In this document: positions 8,378 through 21,087 of the stretch, in pieces
Numbering within the stretch: position 1 is the first letter of the stretch
How the letters are laid out: each line of letters opens with the position of its first letter
Source of the DNA: Cryobacterium psychrotolerans
GTDB taxonomy: Bacteria; Actinomycetota; Actinomycetes; Actinomycetales; Microbacteriaceae
Assembly (NCBI RefSeq): GCF_900101115.1
Contig: NZ_FNFU01000003.1
Location: forward strand, 220,612 to 284,611
Direction of reading: 5' to 3'
DNA: 64,000 bases
Made by a program: the position numbers and the translations under genes
The notes under the pieces: model-generated
What the model was told of the DNA's origin: nothing
Seen by the model: only the letters and a program-made list of their open reading frames with translations
Database searches by the model: none

Positions 8378-9298
8378 CTAAGAAACCGACTGCGCCCTGC
8401 GAGTCTGCATCAAGTCTACGACCTCGCGGGCCGCTTCGGCCACGTCGGTGTTCACAACGCTGTAATCGAACTCCCCCTGGGCGGCCAGTTCGAGCTTCGC
8501 GGTCTCCAGCCTGCGGGCCTGTTCGGCGGAATCCTCGGTGTCGCGCCCGATCAGCCGACGCACCAGTTCCTCCCAGGTTGGCGGGAGCAGGAAGACCAGG
8601 CGGGCCTCCGGCATGGCGCGGCGCACGGACCGGGCACCCTGGAGGTCGATCTCCAGGAGCACGCTGCGGCCGACCGCGATGGCCTCGTCGACGGGCCCGC
8701 GCGGCGTGCCGTACCGGTAAGCGTTGTGCACCTTCGCCCATTCGAGAAGGTCGCCCTCCTCCACCATCCGGTCGAATTCGGCGTCGTCGACGAAGTAGTA
8801 GCTGACGCCCTCGACTTCGCCCGGGCGCGGCTTGCGGGTCGTCGCCGACACGGACAGCAGCACCTCGGGGTAGTGCTCCCGGATGTAACCGGCCACCGTG
8901 CCCTTACCGACCGCGGTGGGACCGGCGAGCACGACGAGCCGCGAATCGGCGGCGCCGCGACGTCCGGTCGGTTTCGTGGAGAGGAAGTCCCGCAGGCGCT
9001 CGCGCTGGTGCGTGCCGAGGCCGCCGAGGCGCTTCGACGGCGAAATCTCGAGCCTGTCCATCAGGCGGCGCATCTTGGTGACTCCGATCGACGGGATGCT
9101 GACCAGCAGCTCCGTGACGCGCAGTCGGCCTTCGACTCCGGTCGGGTCCTTCACCGCGGCGGCGAGCACCTCGAGGGCGGTGCGTTCACCGGCCGCGACC
9201 TGGGACTTGACGGCCGCTCGGGCACGACGGGCCGCGACGGCGGCGCGGGATGCCGCCACTCGGTCGACTTCGGGTGGGATGGGGCGATTCTCAGCCAC
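8378..9298 (-). CDS. gmk: Guanylate kinase with N-terminal mIHF-like DNA-binding domain
   Basis: A two-part protein of 306 residues. Residues about 1-107 match the actinobacterial integration host factor: [16 protein letters not shown], then the helix-two-turn-helix [20 protein letters not shown] and [11 protein letters not shown]. Residues about 119-306 are guanylate kinase (GMP to GDP), with the P-loop GPTAVGKGT at 126-134, [11 protein letters not shown] for GMP binding and the lid region. In mycobacteria mihF and gmk are adjacent separate genes, so fusion of neighbours is the simplest origin. GTG start overlapping the pyrF stop by 8 bases; no internal ATG with a ribosome site was seen at the kinase start. 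Confidence 0.95.
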   Translation of the reverse strand: MAENRPIPPEVDRVAASRAAVAARRARAAVKSQVAAGERTALEVLAAAVKDPTGVEGRLRVTELLVSIPSIGVTKMRRLMDRLEISPSKRLGGLGTHQRERLRDFLSTKPTGRRGAADSRLVVLAGPTAVGKGTVAGYIREHYPEVLLSVSATTRKPRPGEVEGVSYYFVDDAEFDRMVEEGDLLEWAKVHNAYRYGTPRGPVDEAIAVGRSVLLEIDLQGARSVRRAMPEARLVFLLPPTWEELVRRLIGRDTEDSAEQARRLETAKLELAAQGEFDYSVVNTDVAEAAREVVDLMQTRRAQSVS

Positions 9299-10189
9299 GG
9301 GCCGCTCCTGTTTCAGCTACTCGGCGCACGATCGCCTCGACGAGCCGGTCGGGACCGGCTCCGAGCACGCTGCGCGATTCACTCACGATAACGCCTTGAG
9401 CGTACCCGCCATACAGCGCGTTGATATTGGCGACGTCGGCGCCCTGGTGGCCGAAGCCCGGCGCGAGCACCGGGGTGAGCGCCACCAGCGGAGCGGCCGC
9501 CACGTCGATGCCGAATCCGGCGAGGTCCAGGGTCGCGCCGAGGACGACGCCGATCGAGCCGAGCGGGCCCTTCGTGGCGGCGATATTGCGCTCCTCCACC
9601 TCGTCCAGGATCGCCCGGGCGACGCTCCGGCCTGCCCGCGGCCCGTCGGCGACGATGGCACGCTGGATCAGCGCGGCCTCGGGATTTGACGTGGCCGAGA
9701 GCACGAACATGCCCTTCCCGCCCTCGGCCGCCCGGTCGATGGCGGCGTCCAGGGAGCCGACTCCCATGTAGGCGCTGACCGTGATGGCGTCGACTTCGAG
9801 TGGGGACCCGACGGCCAGCCAGGCCTGGGCGTACGCTTCGACGCTGGTGCCGAGGTCCCCCCGCTTGACGTCTGCGATGACGAGCAGGCCGGCCGCACGG
9901 GCATCCGCGAGGATGCGCTCGAGTGCCGCGAACCCCGCGGAACCGAAGCGCTCGAAGAACGCGACCTGCGGTTTGATGATCCCGACGCGGCCGGCGGCGG
10001 CCTCGACGACCGTGCGACCGAACGCCTCCACCCCGGCGGCGGAGTCGGGCAGGTCCCAGTCGGAGAGCAGCCAGGAGTGCGGGTCGATGCCCACGCAGAG
10101 CTGCCCGTGCGCGTCGAAGGCACGCCGTAGACGGTCGCCGAACGGGACCACCCCGTCGGTCACCGGCGTCGGGCTCGCCGGGGCTGGGA

Positions 10190-10193
<4 letters not shown>
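9291..10193 (-). CDS. pyrF: Orotidine 5'-phosphate decarboxylase (type 2)
   Basis: Last step of UMP synthesis. The 300-residue protein is of the longer mycobacterial-type PyrF. The LCVGIDPH strand, [14 protein letters not shown] and the catalytic DVKRGD (108-113, Lys110) are present, followed by the phosphate-binding VTVSAYMG and the C-terminal [17 protein letters not shown] start overlapping the carB stop as GTGA. It is the sixth biosynthetic gene of the pyr operon and runs into the gmk fusion by an 8-base overlap. Confidence 0.97.
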
Positions 10194-13488
<3,295 letters not shown>

Positions 13489-13489
<1 letters not shown>

Positions 13490-14679
13490 TATTTGGTTTC
13501 TCCTGCTCCGGCGGCCTTGTGGTGGGCAAGCACCACATCCCTGAACCGATCGAAAAGGTAGTTTGCATCGTGCGGGCCGGAGGCGGCCTCCGGGTGGTAC
13601 TGCACCGAGAACGCGGGGATGTCCAGGCAACGGATGCCTTCGACCACGTTGTCGTTGAGGCTGTAGTGGCTCACTTCCACCCGGCCGAAGCCGGTGCGGG
13701 ACTCGTGCACACCCTCGGTGGGCATGTCGACGGCGAAGCCGTGGTTCTGCGAGGTGATCTCGACCCGCCGGGTGGTTTTGTCGAGCACGGGCTGGTTGAT
13801 CCCGCGGTGGCCGAAGGGCAGCTTGTAGGTTCCGAAGCCGAGGGCGCGGCCGAGCAGCTGGTTGCCGAAGCAGATACCGAAGTACGGGACGCCGGCCCGG
13901 AGCACCTCCTGCAGCAGCCGCACGTGCGCGTCCGAGGCGGCGGGGTCGCCGGGTCCGTTCGAGAAGAACAGGGCGGAGGGCTTGAGCGAGAGCACGTGCT
14001 CCGAGGTGACCGACTGCGGCAGCACGAGCACCTCGAAGCCGCGTTCGGCCAGGAAGGTGAGGGTGGAGGTCTTCACGCCGAGGTCGAGCACCGCGACCGA
14101 CCCGATCCGCTCCCCCACGGCCGGGATCGAGTAGGGCTCGACCGTGGACACCTCGTCGGAGAGGTTGCGGCCGCGCATCGAAGGTGCCTGGCGCACCAGG
14201 TCGAGCTGTTCGCCGTCGGAGAGCGAGAAGTCCTCGCCGGAGAAGATGCCTGAGCGCATCGCGCCCTCAGAGCGGATGTGCCGGGTGATCGCACGCGTGT
14301 CGATGCCGCTGATGCCGACCACGCCGCCGGACTCGAGATCGTCGTCGAGGCTCCGCTGGGAGCGGAAGTTCGAGCTGACCCGGGAGGGCTCCCGCACGAT
14401 GAAGCCCGACACCCAGATCTTCCGGGACTCCATGTCTTCGTCGTTGGCGCCGGTGTTGCCGATGTGCGGCGCCGTCATCAATACGATCTGACCGGCGTAG
14501 GACGGGTCGGTCAGGGTCTCCTGGTACCCCGTCATCCCGGTGGCGAACACGACCTCACCGAGGGTCCGGCCCCGGCTGCCGTAGGCGCGGCCGACGTAGC
14601 GCCGGCCGTCTTCGAGCACGAGCACCGCGGGCGCCTTCGCGGCGCGCGCCCGGTCGGCTGTTTCTGCTGGGTTGGCCAC
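13489..14679 (-). CDS. carA: Carbamoyl-phosphate synthase small chain
   Basis: The glutaminase subunit that supplies ammonia to CarB. 396 residues from the GTG at 14677-14679, which has GTGAGG about eight bases upstream and starts just after the preceding stop; a longer in-frame reading to 14745 would overlap the upstream gene by 65 bases. The N-terminal CarA domain has [18 protein letters not shown]. The class I amidotransferase domain has the nucleophile in [12 protein letters not shown] (many CarA read GICLGHQ) and the His-Glu pair in [13 protein letters not shown]. Confidence 0.96.
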
Positions 14680-14680
14680 G

Positions 14681-15241
14681 TCAGGCCTCACTTTCGTCGC
14701 GTGCAGCCGGGCCGGCGGCGCCGGCTGCGATGGATCGGATCGCATCAGTGATGCGGTCTCGATCGATGGGGTCGGGGATGCGGAAGTAGCTGTCGACGGA
14801 GACGACCTCGTCGGCCTCCGGCGCGGGCGCGGTCTCGGGCCGGTGCAGGCGCCAGCCCAGCAGGAGCAGGCCGTCGGTCTCGACCACGCGGTCGATGGTC
14901 AGGGTGGCAGGGGTGAGCAGGTCGATGGCAGCGGCCGGGATGAACACCGGCTCCTCGCCGGCCAGGCTGAGGTCCACGCCGGCGGCGGTGACCGTGAGGC
15001 GGGCCCGGGCCCGGAAGCCGAGTCCCCGGATCGCGAGCCGTTCGAGCGGGCGGGAGCGCGGCGTGGTCGCCACGTACAGCACCGGCGCCGCGGCGAGCTC
15101 GGCCTCGTCGGCGCCGGTGCCCGGGTGGCCGGCCGCCAGTGCGGCATCCCGCCGGGTGCGCGTGCGCCAGCTTCGCCACATCAGCGTGACCAGGCCGAGC
15201 AGCACGGCCACGATGATGACGGTGGGGACGAGCCTATCCAT
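14681..15241 (-). CDS. Conserved membrane-anchored protein of the pyr operon (Rv1382-like position)
   Basis: 186 residues. One N-terminal membrane helix ([21 protein letters not shown]) is followed by a basic stretch and a soluble domain rich in beta strands, perhaps a PH-like fold. The ATG at 15239-15241 overlaps the pyrC end by eight bases and the stop is one base before the carA start, so it is translated with the pyrimidine enzymes. The mycobacterial gene Rv1382, also a predicted membrane or export protein, sits in the same place between pyrC and carA. No enzymatic motif was seen; function unknown. Confidence 0.88.
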   Translation of the reverse strand: MDRLVPTVIIVAVLLGLVTLMWRSWRTRTRRDAALAAGHPGTGADEAELAAAPVLYVATTPRSRPLERLAIRGLGFRARARLTVTAAGVDLSLAGEEPVFIPAAAIDLLTPATLTIDRVVETDGLLLLGWRLHRPETAPAPEADEVVSVDSYFRIPDPIDRDRITDAIRSIAAGAAGPAARDESEA

Positions 15242-16601
15242 GGCGGCGCTCCCACTGAGTCTGTGCGAGTCGAGCGGCCGCAATCTCCGCCGCCGGGCGC
15301 AGGGCGCCGTCCAGTACCGTCGGGTGGCCGTGGTGGAACGTGGCCTGCACGCGGCCGGGCAGGGTCATCGACAGGTAGGGCGAGTTCACGCCCTTGCCGG
15401 ACAGGTCTGCGGTACCGAAGACGCGGCTGGCCGCCGGGTCGTAGAGCGTGAGTTCGGCCGGGGCGCCCACCTCGGTGCGCCTGCCCTGGCCGGCGAGACG
15501 GCCGATCCGGGCGGGGGTGTGCGAGAGCACCCTGGCCACGTCGGCCCAGTCGAGGTGGCCGCCCGCCACCACGGAGGCGTGCACCACGGAGAGGGCGGAC
15601 TCGAGGCCGACCATGCCGTTGGCCGCCGCGTCCCATTCGCAGTCCTTCGCCTCGACCGGGTGCGGCGCGTGGTCGGTGGCGACGATGTCGATGGTGCCGT
15701 CGGCGAGGCCGGCGCGCAGCGCCTCCACGTCTTCCCGGCGCCGCAGCGGCGGGTTGACCTTGAAGCGGGCGTCGTAGCCGACGACGAGCTCCTCGGTGAG
15801 CAGGAGGTGGTGCGGGGTGACTTCGGCGGTCACGTCGATGCCGCGGGCCTTCGCCCAGCGGATGACGTCGACGGATCCGGCGGTCGAGACGTGGCAGACG
15901 TGCAGGCGCGACCCGACGTGTTCGGCGAGGAGCACGTCGCGGGCGATGATCGACTCCTCCGCGACGGCGGGCCAGCCGGTGAGTCCGAGTTCGGCCGACA
16001 GGGCCCCCTCGTTCATTTGCGCCTTCTCGGTGAGGCGAGGTTCCTGGGCGTGCTGGGCGATCACGCCGTCGAACGCCTTCACGTATTCGAGGGCGCGGCG
16101 CATGATCAGCGGATCGGCCACGCAGAATCCGTCATCGGAGAAGACCCGCACCCGGGCGCGGCTGGCTGCCATGGCGCCGAGCTCGGCCAGTCGTTCGCCG
16201 GCCAGTCCCACGGTGACCGCCCCGATCGGTTGGACGGTGACGTAGCCGGCCTGCTCGCCGAGGGCGAGCACCTGCTCGACGACCCCGGCCGTGTCCTGCA
16301 CCGGGGAGGTGTTTGCCATCGCGAACACGCTGGTGAAACCGCCGCGGGCGGCGGCCTGGCTGCCTGTGAGCACGGTTTCACTCTGCTCGGAGCCGGGCTC
16401 GCGCAGGTGGGTGTGCAGGTCGACGAGGCCCGGCAGGGCGATCAGCCCGTCGGCGTCGACCGTCGCCGCCCCCGCCCGGGACAGGCCGGACCCGAGTTCG
16501 GCGATGCGGCCGCCGGCCAGCACGATGTCGGTGCGGGAACCGTCCGGCAGGGTCGCCCCTCGGATCAGGTATTCCTGCCTGGCCGCGTTTTCCTTCGGCA
16601 T
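15234..16601 (-). CDS. pyrC: Dihydroorotase
   Basis: Zinc amidohydrolase that cyclises carbamoyl aspartate to dihydroorotate. The 455-residue length and motif pattern are those of the larger type I enzymes. Metal and substrate residues are visible in LVDLHTHLREPG, the second metal-binding His region VIAQHAQEPRLTE, HVCHVSTAGSVD and VATDHAPHPVEAKD with the catalytic Asp. The ATG start directly abuts the pyrB stop. It may associate with PyrB, as known for type I DHOases in some bacteria; that is inference. Confidence 0.97.
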   Translation of the reverse strand: MPKENAARQEYLIRGATLPDGSRTDIVLAGGRIAELGSGLSRAGAATVDADGLIALPGLVDLHTHLREPGSEQSETVLTGSQAAARGGFTSVFAMANTSPVQDTAGVVEQVLALGEQAGYVTVQPIGAVTVGLAGERLAELGAMAASRARVRVFSDDGFCVADPLIMRRALEYVKAFDGVIAQHAQEPRLTEKAQMNEGALSAELGLTGWPAVAEESIIARDVLLAEHVGSRLHVCHVSTAGSVDVIRWAKARGIDVTAEVTPHHLLLTEELVVGYDARFKVNPPLRRREDVEALRAGLADGTIDIVATDHAPHPVEAKDCEWDAAANGMVGLESALSVVHASVVAGGHLDWADVARVLSHTPARIGRLAGQGRRTEVGAPAELTLYDPAASRVFGTADLSGKGVNSPYLSMTLPGRVQATFHHGHPTVLDGALRPAAEIAAARLAQTQWERRHG

Positions 16602-17552
16602 CTACGAATCCTCCCGGTCGCCGGACAAAAGCAGGTACAGCGCGGCCATCCGCACTGACACGCCGTTGGCGACCTGTTCGAGCACGGTCGACCGGGCCGA
16701 ATCGGCCGCGGCAGACGATATTTCCAGGCCGCGATTCATCGGGCCGGGGTGCATGACAATGCTATCCGCCCGGAGCCGGGCGAACCTCTCGTCGTTGAGA
16801 CCCCAGCCGCGGGCGTACTCCCGAGGGCTGGGGAAGAAGGACGCGCTCATCCGTTCGGCCTGGATGCGCAGCATCATGACCACATCCGGACCGGCATCGA
16901 TCGCGGTGTCGAGGTCGAAGCCGAAGGTCGCCGGCCAGGCGGACGTGTCCGCCGGCAGGAGCGTCGGCGGAGCGACGAAACTGACCCGGGCCCCGAGGGT
17001 GGTCAGCAGCCACAGGTTCGAGCGGGCGACGCGGGAATGCAGGATGTCCCCGACGATGGTCACGGTGACGCCGTCGAGGTCCTTGCCGCGCGAAGCGGTC
17101 CCGTGCAGGCGACGGCGGATGGTGAACGCGTCCAGCAGCGCCTGGGTGGGATGTTCGTGGGTGCCGTCGCCGGCGTTGATGATGCCGGCGTCGATCCAGC
17201 CGCTCTGGGCCAGCACCAGCGGCGCCCCGGAGGCGTGGTGGCGGATGACGACGGCGTCGGCGCCCATCGCGGAGAGGGTCTGCGCGGTGTCTTTCAGGCT
17301 CTCGCCCTTCGACACGCTCGATCCTTTGGCACTGAAGTTGATCACATCGGCGCTGAGCCTCTTCGCGGCCGCCTCGAACGAGATCCGGGTGCGGGTCGAG
17401 TCCTCGAAGAAGAGGTTGACGACCGTCTTGCCGCGCAGGGTCGGGAGCTTCTTGACTTCGCGGCCTGCGACATCCGCCATGTCTTCGGCGATGTCGAGGA
17501 GCGCGATGGCCTCGTCCCGGGTGATCGTCTTCGTCGACAGGAGGTGCCTCAT
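16602..17552 (-). CDS. pyrB: Aspartate carbamoyltransferase catalytic chain
   Basis: Condenses carbamoyl phosphate with aspartate, the committed step of pyrimidine synthesis. 316 residues, normal for the catalytic chain; no regulatory pyrI is present. Motifs: the carbamoyl-phosphate site [13 protein letters not shown], the SSVSKGES loop, [10 protein letters not shown], and [13 protein letters not shown]. The ATG overlaps the pyrR stop as ATGA. Confidence 0.98.
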   Translation of the reverse strand: MRHLLSTKTITRDEAIALLDIAEDMADVAGREVKKLPTLRGKTVVNLFFEDSTRTRISFEAAAKRLSADVINFSAKGSSVSKGESLKDTAQTLSAMGADAVVIRHHASGAPLVLAQSGWIDAGIINAGDGTHEHPTQALLDAFTIRRRLHGTASRGKDLDGVTVTIVGDILHSRVARSNLWLLTTLGARVSFVAPPTLLPADTSAWPATFGFDLDTAIDAGPDVVMMLRIQAERMSASFFPSPREYARGWGLNDERFARLRADSIVMHPGPMNRGLEISSAAADSARSTVLEQVANGVSVRMAALYLLLSGDREDS

Positions 17553-18091
17553 GCTTCGTCGCCCCCTTCGATGCTCACGAACTCGTCGCCGTCGGTTTCG
17601 GCCAGGTGCAGGTTGATCCGCTCCTCGGTCGAGCTGGGCAGGTTCTTGCCCACGAAGTCGGCCCTGATCGGCAGCTCCCGGTGGCCCCGGTCGACGAGCA
17701 CGGCCAGGCGAACGATGCTGGGCCGCCCGTGGTCGCCGAGCGCGTCGAGCGCGGCGCGGATGGTGCGGCCCGAGTAGAGCACGTCGTCGACGAGCACCAC
17801 GGTCCTGCCGTCGATGCTGCCGGGAACCTGGGTCGGCGCCGGGGTGCGCGTGCGAGTGCGGGTGAGGTCGTCGCGGTACAGGGTGACGTCGAGGGAGCCG
17901 ACGCGGACATCCTTAGCACTGGGTTCGATCCGCTGGATTGTCTCGAAGATGCGGCGGGCGAGCACGACCCCGCGGGTGGGGATGCCGAGGATGACGAGAT
18001 TGTCAGGCCCACGATTGGACTCCAGGATCTCGTGTGAGATCCGAGTCAACGCTCGGGTGATGTCAGCCTGGGTGAGCACGGTGCGTGCCAT
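17549..18091 (-). CDS. pyrR: Bifunctional pyr operon regulator / uracil phosphoribosyltransferase
   Basis: PyrR binds a hairpin in pyr mRNA when UMP is plentiful, and has residual UPRTase activity. The 180-residue protein has the phosphoribosyltransferase fold with the PRPP loop [19 protein letters not shown], and [17 protein letters not shown] near the N-terminus. The ATG at 18089-18091 is chosen because AAGGAGG sits eight bases upstream; the TTG just before it is not needed. First gene of the operon, with its own predicted target immediately upstream. Confidence 0.97.
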   Translation of the reverse strand: MARTVLTQADITRALTRISHEILESNRGPDNLVILGIPTRGVVLARRIFETIQRIEPSAKDVRVGSLDVTLYRDDLTRTRTRTPAPTQVPGSIDGRTVVLVDDVLYSGRTIRAALDALGDHGRPSIVRLAVLVDRGHRELPIRADFVGKNLPSSTEERINLHLAETDGDEFVSIEGGDEA

Positions 18092-18099
18092 CAAACCGA

Positions 18100-18134
18100 C
18101 CTCCTTCCCCGTCTCACAGGACGGCTGTTAAAGG
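18100..18134 (-). promoter_or_regulatory. Probable PyrR-binding hairpin over the pyrR ribosome binding site
   Basis: On the minus strand the leader folds as CCTTT, bulge AACAG, upper stem CCGTC, hexaloop CTGTGA, GACGG, GG, AAGG. The hexaloop fits the CNGNGA consensus of known PyrR binding loops, and the 5' bulge below the upper stem is in the expected place. The closing AAGG is part of the AAGGAGG ribosome site of pyrR, so binding should block translation of the operon, as proposed for mycobacteria. No terminator follows. A possible -10 (TAGGCT, 18154-18159) lies upstream. Confidence 0.82.
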
Positions 18135-18261
18135 ATGTCTCTTTCCGCCCATGAGCCTAGCACCTCGCCGCCTCGCCCTAGCCGGTGCGGCGGCCCGAGG
18201 TTAAGCTGCCGGCATCGACGTGCACACCCTTTGCGGTTGAGGTGCAGGAAGCAGGCGCATT

Positions 18262-18906
18262 ATGTCGACATCGGATCACGAAGACCGGGGGCCGTCACCG
18301 GTCGCCTCTGAGGTGGGCGCCCCGGCCGGCCCGATCAGCTTCGGCGGCGCGAGATCGATGAGGTCCACCGCGAGCTCGAGCTCCCGGGCCCCGATTCCCT
18401 GCCGACGCCGGAGGCCATCGCGAAATACAGGGACGCGATCTTCCATCAGTTCTTCCGGGAGCGGCCGGAGTTCACCCTGGCCTGGCCGGACAGTCTCTAC
18501 ATCCCGTCGGAGGCCAACTACAAGAACTACTGGATCGCCGCCCCGCCGGCCAGCCACCGCTATCGGTACCACTGGGTGAACTCGACTGATGACCGGCCCG
18601 CCGTCAGTGCGGCGTCGGAGGCGACCGGCCACCTGTTCAGCTGGGTCAACGTCTCCGGCCTGAACCCGAGCTATATCGGCTTCGCGGGGACGGGCGTCAG
18701 CCTCGTGCCCCAGGCGACCCTGTCCTACGTGAAAGTGAGCGCGGACATCGACGCACAGTTATGCGATCGGGGTGGCGTTCGAGGTCGAGATCACCTTCGA
18801 CTGCCGCGACCGGATCGGCCGACCGTACAAGAAACAGCCCGGCGACGACATCAAGCTGTGGGCGTCGATCGCCGGCAACGTCGCCAGCATCACCGTGTCG
18901 ACCTGA
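18262..18906 (+). pseudogene. Unrecognised protein gene broken by two compensating frameshifts
   Basis: The reading starts at the ATG of MSTSDHEDRG and runs to PISFGG. Near 18341-18350 it must shift frame to continue as REIDEVHRELELPG... through KYRDAIFHQFFRERPEF, SEANYKNYWIAAPP and GHLFSWVNVSGLNPSYIGF. Near 18752-18757 it shifts back to SYAIGVAFEVEITFD and ends VASITVST-stop at 18906. Each frame is rich in stops or low-complexity Arg/Ser elsewhere, so the combined reading of about 214 residues is the sensible one. The pattern equals one lost base followed by one gained base. No family was recognised. It diverges from pyrR and converges on nusB. Sequencing error is the alternative. Confidence 0.75.
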
Positions 18907-18952
18907 GACGCCGCGAGTGTTGGCCCGCGGCTCGTCCTATGCGGGGCTCGTC

Positions 18953-19372
18953 CTACGCGGAGGGTGCGGTCTGCGCGATCCGGCCGAGGAGTCCGTTGAC
19001 GAACCCGGCGGAGTCATCCGTCGACAGCACCTTCGCGGCTTCGACGGCCTCGTCGATGGCGACCGCGTGCGGCACGGCGTCGTTGTAGAGGATTTCCCAG
19101 ATGCCGATCCGCAGGATGGCCCGGTCGATGATCGGCATGCGCGACAGGGTCCAGCCCTGCGAGTAGGTCTCGATCAGTTCGTCGATCTCTTCGCGGTGGT
19201 CGACGATGCCGTCGACGATCTCCCGGGCGTAGAGCCAGGAAGCCTGCCGTGCCGGCTCGCTGACCGCGCGCTCCGCCTCGGCCGCGAGGGATTCCGCGAT
19301 AGAGATCTGACGCACATCGGCGACGTAGAGGATGTCGATGGCGCGCTTGCGCGCTTTGGTGCGAGCGCTCAC
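18953..19372 (-). CDS. nusB: Transcription antitermination factor NusB
   Basis: 139 residues, all-alpha NusB fold, which with NusE (S10) binds boxA in rRNA leaders. Typical segments are ARTKARKRAIDILYVADVR at the N-terminus, WTLSRMPIIDRAILRIGIWEIL and the C-terminal ideal-helix DEAVEAAKVLSTDDSAGFVNGLLG. The GTG start overlaps the efp stop by one base (TAGTG), coupling the two. The efp-nusB pair is conserved in actinobacteria. Confidence 0.97.
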   Translation of the reverse strand: MSARTKARKRAIDILYVADVRQISIAESLAAEAERAVSEPARQASWLYAREIVDGIVDHREEIDELIETYSQGWTLSRMPIIDRAILRIGIWEILYNDAVPHAVAIDEAVEAAKVLSTDDSAGFVNGLLGRIAQTAPSA

Positions 19373-19932
19373 TAGTTGACGCGACCGAGGTAGTCACCCG
19401 TGCGGGTGTCGACCTTGACCTTGGTGCCCTGCTCGAGGAACAGCGGAACCTGGATCTGGTAGCCGGTCTCGACGGTGGCGTTCTTGGTGCCGCCGGTCGA
19501 CCGGTCGCCCTGGAGGCCGGGCTCGGTGTAGGTGATTTCCAGCACGACGGATGCCGGCAGCTCGACGTAGAGCGGGTTGCCGTTGTGCAGGGCGATCGTG
19601 ACGTTCTGGTTCTCGAGCATGAAGTTGACGGCGTCGCCGACGACCGCGGCCGGAACGTGGATCTGGTCGTAGTCGGAGACGTCCATGAAGACGTAGGAGT
19701 CGCCGTCGGCGTACAAGTACTGGAAGTCCTGGCGGTCGACGTTCTCGGTCTCGATCTTGGCGCCGGCGTTGAAGGTACGGTCCACGGTCTTGCCGCTGAC
19801 GACGTTCTTCATCTTGGTGCGAACGAATGCACCACCCTTGCCCGGCTTGACGTGCTGGAACTCGATGACGGCCCAGAGCTGGCCATCGATGTTGAGGACG
19901 ACGCCATTCTTGATGTCGGCGGTAGATGCCAT
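19372..19932 (-). CDS. efp: Elongation factor P
   Basis: Relieves ribosome stalling at polyproline. 186 residues in three beta domains. [10 protein letters not shown] opens domain I, whose tip KPGKGGAF carries Lys32 at the position modified in other bacteria; no modification enzyme (EpmA/EpmB) is seen in this window. The C-terminal EF-P signature is present as the [21 protein letters not shown] region. The ATG at 19930-19932 is chosen over an upstream in-frame start because the family begins MASTxDIKNG. Confidence 0.97.
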   Translation of the reverse strand: MASTADIKNGVVLNIDGQLWAVIEFQHVKPGKGGAFVRTKMKNVVSGKTVDRTFNAGAKIETENVDRQDFQYLYADGDSYVFMDVSDYDQIHVPAAVVGDAVNFMLENQNVTIALHNGNPLYVELPASVVLEITYTEPGLQGDRSTGGTKNATVETGYQIQVPLFLEQGTKVKVDTRTGDYLGRVN

Positions 19933-20043
19933 GGGGAGGGTAATCCGTTCAATTGGGAAGGTGCGCGGCCGATTCGACCTCAAACGAGCATAGTTGCCCA
20001 TCCTGAAAGCGCCAAAGGCGCCCCCGCGTTCCCCGCCCCGACT

Positions 20044-20108
20044 CCCGCGAAACCGCAGTTGTGCGCGCTAAAACGCCCTCATAACGCGCACGAGTGCGGT
20101 TTCGCGGG
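20044..20108. repeat. Long imperfect palindrome between efp and aroQ
   Basis: The arms cccgcgaaaccgcagttgtg (plus cgcg) at 20044-20067 and the complementary stretch 20085-20108 pair at 22 of 24 positions around a 17-base loop. No U-tract follows in either direction. The arm sequence differs from that at 1063 and 24645, but the architecture is the same. Confidence 0.85.
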
Positions 20109-20122
20109 GGGTCGGCGAGGGG

Positions 20123-20560
20123 TTAGCGAGGGGTGGTGAGGTAGTTGAGGGCGAGGCGGTAGGAGTCGAAGCCGAGGCCGGCGATCACTCCGGTGGCGAC
20201 GGCGCTGACGACGCTCGTGTGCCGGAATGTCTCCCGGGCGTGCGGGTTGGAAATGTGCACCTCGATCAGCGGAACGCCGGCCTTTGTCACCAGGGCGGCG
20301 GCATCCCTCAGCGCGTAGCTGTAATGGGTGAAAGCCGCCGGGTTCAGGATGACGGGCGTGCCGGCGTCGACGGCCTCGTACAGCCAGTGAATGAGCTCGG
20401 CCTCGTCGTCGGTCTGGCGCAGGTCGACCGTGACGCCGGCGGGGGCGGATGCGCGGAGCAGCGCTCGCAGTTCGTCAAGGTCAGCCGACCCGTAGACATC
20501 GGGTTCACGGCTGCCGAGGCGCCCGAGGTTCGGGCCGTTCAGAACGAGGACTGTGCTCAT
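20123..20560 (-). CDS. aroQ: 3-dehydroquinate dehydratase, type II
   Basis: Third step of the shikimate pathway. 145 residues, the size of the dodecameric type II enzyme. The N-terminal [21 protein letters not shown] carries the catalytic Tyr; [15 protein letters not shown] and [11 protein letters not shown] hold the catalytic His and the substrate-binding Ser/Asn. The ATG at 20558-20560 fits the family better than the GTG two codons upstream. It is separated from aroB by a 4-kb aldehyde dehydrogenase/Hsp20 cassette, and by a palindrome from efp. Confidence 0.96.
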   Translation of the reverse strand: MSTVLVLNGPNLGRLGSREPDVYGSADLDELRALLRASAPAGVTVDLRQTDDEAELIHWLYEAVDAGTPVILNPAAFTHYSYALRDAAALVTKAGVPLIEVHISNPHARETFRHTSVVSAVATGVIAGLGFDSYRLALNYLTTPR

Positions 20561-20661
20561 TCCCACAGCCTAGAGCAGCACGCGGCGGGGCAGCACGGCG
20601 GGGCGCTGCGGCAGGACGGCGCCGGGGGTACTGTGTGCTCCACCAAACGAAGGAGACCACC

Positions 20662-21072
20662 ATGGCCGGACTTGCACGCCGAGAAAAATTTGACCTGCCG
20701 GAGCCCTTCCGGCGTTTCCTTGAGGGCGACTGGGACACCACGTCGATGAAGGTGGAGGAGTTCCGGGACGGCAACACGCTCGTGGTCAGGGCGGAGGTTC
20801 CCGGCATCGACCCGGAGAAGAACGTCGACATCTCGGTGAGTGACGGGGTGCTTCACATCCAGGCCGAGCGCGAGGAGAAGAGCGAGCAGAAGCTCAAGGA
20901 CGGCTACCGTACGGAGTTCCGTTACGGGTCCTTCACCCGGGACATCCCCCTGCCCGTTGGCTGCAAGGAGGAGGACGTGAAGGCGACCTACCGTGACGGG
21001 GTGCTCGAGGTCCGGATTCCCGTTCCGGAGAAGAGCACGACGTCGTCGAAGATCCCGATCTCCAGGGCCTGA
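20662..21072 (+). CDS. Small heat shock protein, Hsp20/alpha-crystallin family
   Basis: 136 residues. The alpha-crystallin domain runs from about residue 35 (MKVEEFRDGNTLVVRAEVPG) to 127 (GVLEVRIPVPEK), with the usual strands including LHIQAEREEKSEQ and YGSFTRDIPLP. The C-terminal KIPISRA supplies an I-x-I/V-like oligomerisation tail. ATG chosen because GAAGGAG lies ten bases upstream; the open frame further upstream is an aroQ shadow. It diverges from aroQ and converges on the DUF779 gene. No HAIR-type inverted repeat was seen upstream. Confidence 0.94.
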   Translation: MAGLARREKFDLPEPFRRFLEGDWDTTSMKVEEFRDGNTLVVRAEVPGIDPEKNVDISVSDGVLHIQAEREEKSEQKLKDGYRTEFRYGSFTRDIPLPVGCKEEDVKATYRDGVLEVRIPVPEKSTTSSKIPISRA

Positions 21073-21087
21073 GCGACCCCGGCCGGC

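Noticed and set aside
13490..13630. Longer N-terminus for carB
   Set aside because: The extension overlaps carA and is unlike CarB; the ATG in TAATG gives the family N-terminus.
18262..18906. Programmed ribosomal frameshifting in the broken gene
   Set aside because: No slippery heptamer or downstream pseudoknot was seen at either shift, and two opposite shifts would be needed.
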